A stretch of 15,526 nt of DNA from Thermoplasmata archaeon (lineage in GTDB: Archaea; Thermoplasmatota; Thermoplasmata; Lutacidiplasmatales; UBA184). The position numbers and the translations under genes are program-made. This document shows positions 12,096 through 15,526 of this stretch, piece by piece. Numbering within the stretch: position 1 is the stretch's first letter; each line of letters starts with the position of its first letter. The DNA lies in contig JASHSX010000189.1 of the NCBI GenBank assembly GCA_030040865.1, forward strand, positions 1 through 15,526, written 5' to 3'. The notes below the pieces were generated by a model that saw only the letters and a program-made list of their open reading frames with translations, was not told where the DNA came from and did no database searches.

Positions 12096-13238
12096 ATGGC
12101 GCCGCGGACGATCGACGTGCTGGCGCCCGGCCCCTACTCCTCCGACCCGTACGACCCGGCGGCCTCCGCGTGGTCGCTGGCGGGCGGACTGGCCGATCGA
12201 TCCGTGAGCGTGCGGGTCCTCCACCCGTCGGCGCCCGCCTCCGAGCCCGCCGACCCCGCGCTGCCGTCGCTGGCCATCGACCTCCCGCTCCGCCGCCCCG
12301 GAGCGGCCGTCGAGCCCGCGGAGTTCGCGACCGCGGCGGGCCGTCGGGTCCGCCGGGACGCGGACGTGGTCGTCCGAGACCCGATCGGGCTGGGGCGGCT
12401 CAGCCTCGCCCGCAGCGGCGGCGCGGCGACCGTCGTGGGCTTCGCGCGGGCGCTCGAGCTCGCGCGCTGGGACGCGGAGCGCGCCGCCCGGCCGAGCGGC
12501 GGGCTCGTGAGGCGCCTCGACGCCTGGCGGGACCGGCGCGCGGTGCACCGACTCGAGGCGGCGGCGCTCGCGGAGACCGACCGGGTCTTCTTCGACTCGC
12601 CCGAGCTCCCCGGCGCGCTCGCCGAGACCTACGCGCTTCCGCCGGCCCGGCTCGCTCCCGCCCCCCCTCCGATCCGCTCCTCGCCGGAACCGCCCACCCG
12701 CGATCGCGCCCGAGAGGCGCTCCGGCTGCCGCTCGACGTCCCGGTCGTGGTCGCCCCGATCGCCGAGCCCACCGCCGCGGTGCCGGTGGAACGGGCCGTC
12801 GAGGCGTTCCGCCGGGTCCGGCCCTTTTTCCCCGGCGCGCGGCTGCTCGTGGTGGGATCGAGCGGCCCCGCCGCGCCCGGCGTCGCGAGCGTGCCGGCCC
12901 GGGACCGGGCGTCGTTCGAGGCCGGGTTCGCCGCCGCGGACGTGGCGCTCTTCCTCGGTCCGCAGCGGGGCTTCGACCCCGGCGTGGTGCTCGCCCTGCG
13001 CGCCGGCTGCCTCCCGGTGCTGGGACCTTCCGTCAGCCTGCCGCTCGACCCGGGGGCGCTCGTCCGCCGGCTCCCGTCGGACGACCCCGGCGAGGCCGCC
13101 TCCGCGCTGGCGGAGCTGCTCGCCGACCCGGCGCTCCGGCGCGGGGCCCTCTCCGGAGCGGCGGGCTACACCGACCGGTTCCGTCCCGAGCGGGTCGCGG
13201 AGCTCGTCGTCTCCGCCGATCCGCCTCCGTCCGGCTGA
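12096..13238 (+). CDS. Degenerate GT-B (GT4-like) glycosyltransferase-related protein
   Basis: A 380-residue protein resembling group 1 glycosyltransferases in overall order. The N-terminal half has IDVLAPGPYSSDPYDPAAS and 'LAGGLADRSVSVRVLHP'; the middle has RRDADVVVRDP and ETDRVFFDSPEL; the C-terminal Rossmann half has VPVVVAPIAEP, PGARLLVVGSS and 'FAAADVALFLGPQRGFDPGV' followed by LALRAGCLPVLG. The last block corresponds to the donor-binding EGFGLxxLEAMAxGxPV region, but both glutamates of the EX7E motif are missing (Gln or Pro and Leu or Ala there). It may be inactive, a partner subunit, or a GT-B enzyme with another mechanism. The ATG at 12096 fits the T-rich element about 30 nt upstream; the frame is open further back but only across the upstream gene. 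It is very Ala/Arg/Pro-rich. Its 3' end overlaps the convergent nuclease-like gene by 73 bp. Confidence 0.7.
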   Translation: MAPRTIDVLAPGPYSSDPYDPAASAWSLAGGLADRSVSVRVLHPSAPASEPADPALPSLAIDLPLRRPGAAVEPAEFATAAGRRVRRDADVVVRDPIGLGRLSLARSGGAATVVGFARALELARWDAERAARPSGGLVRRLDAWRDRRAVHRLEAAALAETDRVFFDSPELPGALAETYALPPARLAPAPPPIRSSPEPPTRDRAREALRLPLDVPVVVAPIAEPTAAVPVERAVEAFRRVRPFFPGARLLVVGSSGPAAPGVASVPARDRASFEAGFAAADVALFLGPQRGFDPGVVLALRAGCLPVLGPSVSLPLDPGALVRRLPSDDPGEAASALAELLADPALRRGALSGAAGYTDRFRPERVAELVVSADPPPSG

Positions 13239-13795
13239 GCCTCGCTCGATCCCTCGGGCGGAAGCTCGTCGAGCCGCCACTCCGAAAAGGAGCGGCCGCC
13301 CGATGCGCGCCGCACCGCGCCCGGGACGCCGCCCCAGCCGACGCCCGCCGGGATCTCGCCCCGGTCCACGGCGTCGAGGATCGCGCGGAACCGCTCCTTG
13401 AGTTCGCGATACGGGGTCGGATCGGTCGACGACGCCCAGGGCGTCGGGGCGCGTACCTCGAGCACGTCGTCGCCCCGGACCGCCCAGACGCCGACCGGCT
13501 CGGCGCGACCGCCCCGGGTCCGCTCCGCGAGCCGTCGGGCCGACCGCTCGCCGCCGACCGCGACGGCGCACCAGTCGGCCCAGGCGCGCCGGACGAGCGC
13601 CTGGCGCAGCACGGTCCGGGCATCGGAGACCTTCGCCTCGACGAGCCCGACCTCCTCCCCCCGTCGGGCGACGAGGTCGAAGTAGCTGCCCCGGTCGGGG
13701 TCCACGTAGACCCGGTAGCCCCGCGCGACGAGGAATGCGGCGACGCGCTCGACGAGCTCGGACTCGTGCCGTCGGGGCTTCGGAGGGCCTCTCAT
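13166..13795 (-). CDS. PD-(D/E)XK nuclease-like protein coupled to mutL
   Basis: A 209-residue protein. Residues 10-70 fit the core of a restriction-endonuclease-like fold: helix with Glu13/Glu16, strand GYRVYVDP, Asp40 in SYFDLVARR, Glu53-x-Lys55 in LVEAKV, and Gln65 in RQALVRRAW. This Asp...Glu-x-Lys...Gln order is the catalytic signature of the superfamily, so a DNA nuclease is plausible, though similar folds occur in non-cleaving proteins. Residues from about 170 are low-complexity Gly/Ser/Arg-rich and may be disordered; this part is encoded opposite the 3' end of the GT-B gene. The ATG at 13795 overlaps the mutL stop as ATGA, so the two proteins are probably made together. A mismatch-repair role is inference from context. 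I cannot name a closer family. Confidence 0.7.
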   Translation of the reverse strand: MRGPPKPRRHESELVERVAAFLVARGYRVYVDPDRGSYFDLVARRGEEVGLVEAKVSDARTVLRQALVRRAWADWCAVAVGGERSARRLAERTRGGRAEPVGVWAVRGDDVLEVRAPTPWASSTDPTPYRELKERFRAILDAVDRGEIPAGVGWGGVPGAVRRASGGRSFSEWRLDELPPEGSSEAQPDGGGSAETTSSATRSGRNRSV

Positions 13796-15525
13796 GCGCC
13801 GGACCGCAGGAACCAGCGGTCGAGCCGGGAGCGCGGCAGCTCCACGAAGATCGGGCGGCCGTGGGGGCAGCTTCGCGCCGGTTCGGGCAGTTCGGCGAGG
13901 GCCTCCAGCACGTGACGGAACTCCTCGATCGACACTGCGTCCCCGGCGCGGATCGCGGCGTGGCAGGCGATCGTCGCGGCGGCCCGCTCGGCCAGCCCGT
14001 CCGGGAGCGTCGGCCGGCCGCCGTCCGCGAGCTCGTCCAGGAGCTCGCGCAGCGCCTCGGGCGGCGCGCGGCGACCGCGGAACTCGGGAACCGAGCGGAC
14101 CGTGACGTCCTGGCGCCCGAACTCCTCGACGGTGAACCCGGCGGCCCGCACCGGGTCGGCGTGGGCGCGCAGCGCCGCCTGCTGCGCGCCCGTGAGGCGA
14201 AGTCGGGCCGGGTCGACCAGCTCCTGGCGTGCGAGCGCTCCCTCCCGGCGCAGGGTGTCGTACAGCAACCGCTCGCTGGCCGCGTGCTGATCGATCAGGA
14301 CGAGGCCCGAGCCGGACTCGGCGATCCAGTAGAGGGCATCGACACACCCCAGCAGCGAGAGTCCCGGCCGATGGGGCGTCGCGGGAACGGCGCGGGCGGC
14401 GGGCGTCGGGGCCTCGAGGAGGCGCGTCTGCGACCCGCGCGTCGCTCCCACGGAGGGACCGGCGCGTGGGCCGACGGCGATCGCGCGATCGCGGGGCGAC
14501 GCCTCCACTCCGACCGGGGTCCGGAGGAGCGCGTCCCGGACCGCCCGTCGGAGGGCCTCGGCGAGGTCCCGATCGCCCGATACGCGCACCTCCCGCTTCG
14601 TCGGGTGGACGTTCACGTCCAGCCGGCCCGGATCAATCTCGAGATGCAGCACGCCCACCGGGTACCGCGACCGCGGCAGCGCGTCGCCGAACGCCGCCCG
14701 CACGGCCTGCACGAGCGGCCGGGACTCGACCGCCCGCCCGTTGACCGAGAGGAAGAGCCGGCGCGACGACGACGCCGCGCGGCCCGGGCCGCCGATCACT
14801 CCCCGCACGACGCCCTGGGGCAGCTCGCCCGCGACGGCGAAGGAGTCCCGCAGCATCTCGGGCCCGAGGACCCGGGCTGCCGCCTCCGTGAGACCGGTCG
14901 CGGCCGGCCACTCGGCGAGCTCCTCGTCCGCCCCGCGCAGTCGGAGCGCCACGTCCGGCCGGGCGAGGTAGAGCCGCTCCAGGGTCCGCAGCACCTCGAC
15001 CTGCTCGGTCGCCGCGCTCTTCAGGAACTTGCGCCGCGCCGGCGTCCGCCCGAACAGATCGAGCACCTCGACCGTGGTGCCCGGGGCCCGGGCCCCCGGC
15101 CGGATCGGGCCGTTCGCCCCGTCCCGCACCTCGAGGGCGGCGGCCGCCTCCGCGTCCGGGGGACGCGAGAGGAGCGAGAGCCGGGCGACCGTGGCGATCG
15201 CGGAAAGCGCCTCCCCGCGGAACCCGAGCGTCTCGATCCGATCGATCGGTCCCTCGGGCGGGATCTTGCTGGTCGCATGGGGCGCGACGGCCCAGGCGAG
15301 CTCCGACGCCGGGATGCCGATCCCGTCGTCGTCGACCCGGATCGCGTCCAGTCCGCCGCGGGTCAGCGTCACCTCGACGCGCGTCGCGCCCGCGTCGAGC
15401 GCGTTCTCGACGAGCTCCTTGACCACCGAGGCCGGGCGCTCGACGACCTCCCCGGCGGCGATCTGCTCGACGACCTCCCGGGCGAGCGGCCGGATCGGCG
15501 AGCGGCGCGGCGAGGGGGCGCTCAC
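13792..15525 (-). CDS. mutL: DNA mismatch repair protein MutL (start at or beyond the window edge)
   Basis: A 577-residue MutL, the ATPase that links mismatch recognition by MutS to strand incision. The N-terminal GHKL ATPase shows QIAAGEVVERPASVVKEL with catalytic Glu37, DDGIGI with Asp66, GFRGEAL, and NVHPTKREV at the end of the transducer. After a Pro/Ala-rich linker (about 350-390), the C-terminal domain has DQHAASERLLYD at 412, ACHAAIRAG with Cys521, and CPHGRP at 553-558. These are the endonuclease metal-site motifs, but the last Glu of DQHAx2Ex4E is Asp. The final residues WFLR match the terminal FxR element. GTG 15525 gives a plausible short N-terminus, yet it abuts the window end, so an earlier start cannot be excluded. 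No mutS is in view. It is coupled to the downstream nuclease-like gene. Confidence 0.94.
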   Translation of the reverse strand: MSAPSPRRSPIRPLAREVVEQIAAGEVVERPASVVKELVENALDAGATRVEVTLTRGGLDAIRVDDDGIGIPASELAWAVAPHATSKIPPEGPIDRIETLGFRGEALSAIATVARLSLLSRPPDAEAAAALEVRDGANGPIRPGARAPGTTVEVLDLFGRTPARRKFLKSAATEQVEVLRTLERLYLARPDVALRLRGADEELAEWPAATGLTEAAARVLGPEMLRDSFAVAGELPQGVVRGVIGGPGRAASSSRRLFLSVNGRAVESRPLVQAVRAAFGDALPRSRYPVGVLHLEIDPGRLDVNVHPTKREVRVSGDRDLAEALRRAVRDALLRTPVGVEASPRDRAIAVGPRAGPSVGATRGSQTRLLEAPTPAARAVPATPHRPGLSLLGCVDALYWIAESGSGLVLIDQHAASERLLYDTLRREGALARQELVDPARLRLTGAQQAALRAHADPVRAAGFTVEEFGRQDVTVRSVPEFRGRRAPPEALRELLDELADGGRPTLPDGLAERAAATIACHAAIRAGDAVSIEEFRHVLEALAELPEPARSCPHGRPIFVELPRSRLDRWFLRSGA

Positions 15526-15526
15526 G

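Noticed and set aside
1..15526. tRNA, rRNA, CRISPR, insertion sequences, toxin-antitoxin or defence islands
   Set aside because: The intergenic gaps are at most 176 bp, and I saw no cloverleaf, repeat array, transposase or terminal inverted repeats. The ribbon-helix-helix protein has no neighbouring toxin.
1..15526. A single new multi-gene system spanning the window
   Set aside because: Most genes are ordinary housekeeping genes in separate transcription units. Only the mutL-nuclease pair and the phosphodiesterase-GT pair look like candidate small modules.

Overview
The window looks like chromosomal DNA from a high-GC archaeon. The evidence is a proteasome beta subunit with a short propeptide, an FttA/aCPSF1 KH-beta-CASP termination factor, a stand-alone GMP synthase ATP-pyrophosphatase subunit, an anchor-less succinate dehydrogenase with a CCG-domain subunit, and AT-rich BRE/TATA-like islands about 26-33 nt upstream of many start codons, which suggests largely leaderless transcription. 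The proteins are arginine-rich rather than strongly acidic, which argues against haloarchaea. An uncultured high-GC member of the Thermoplasmatota or a relative is my best guess, but this is inference; no rRNA marker is present.

Layout. Positions 1-195 hold the tail of an unrecognised gene, convergent with a DGK1/SEC59-type membrane lipid kinase (203-856, minus). A divergent purine operon follows: purE (943-1404) and guaAb (1401-2348), coupled through a GTGA overlap. Next come two tiny genes, a ribbon-helix-helix protein (2406-2630) and a Cys-rich zinc-ribbon-like protein (2678-2920). The second shares a CTAG stop with a convergent TMEM175-type channel (2917-3612, minus). A minus-strand respiratory operon runs from 7633 down to 3633: sdhA, sdhB, a two-CCG-domain subunit and a Rid-family protein, with every junction overlapping.

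Across a 176-bp divergent control region lies the plus-strand pair psmB (7810-8487) and fttA (8527-10431). Then come an alkaline-phosphatase-superfamily phosphodiesterase (10540-12045) and a degenerate GT-B glycosyltransferase (12096-13238). The right end is a minus-strand pair, mutL (13792-15525) and a PD-(D/E)XK nuclease-like gene (13166-13795), coupled by ATGA. The nuclease gene overlaps the glycosyltransferase 3' end on the opposite strand.

Most of the window is housekeeping: purine synthesis, TCA cycle/respiration, protein turnover, transcription termination and DNA repair. The parts most worth a second look are the mutL-nuclease pair, the SdhB with two 4Fe-4S motifs and an HdrC-like tail and no membrane anchor, the Rid protein lacking the catalytic arginine, the AT-rich island inside psmB that may be a promoter for fttA, and the glycosyltransferase lacking its EX7E glutamates. 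I found no tRNA, rRNA, CRISPR array, insertion sequence or other mobile element, and no gene-free stretch longer than 300 bp.
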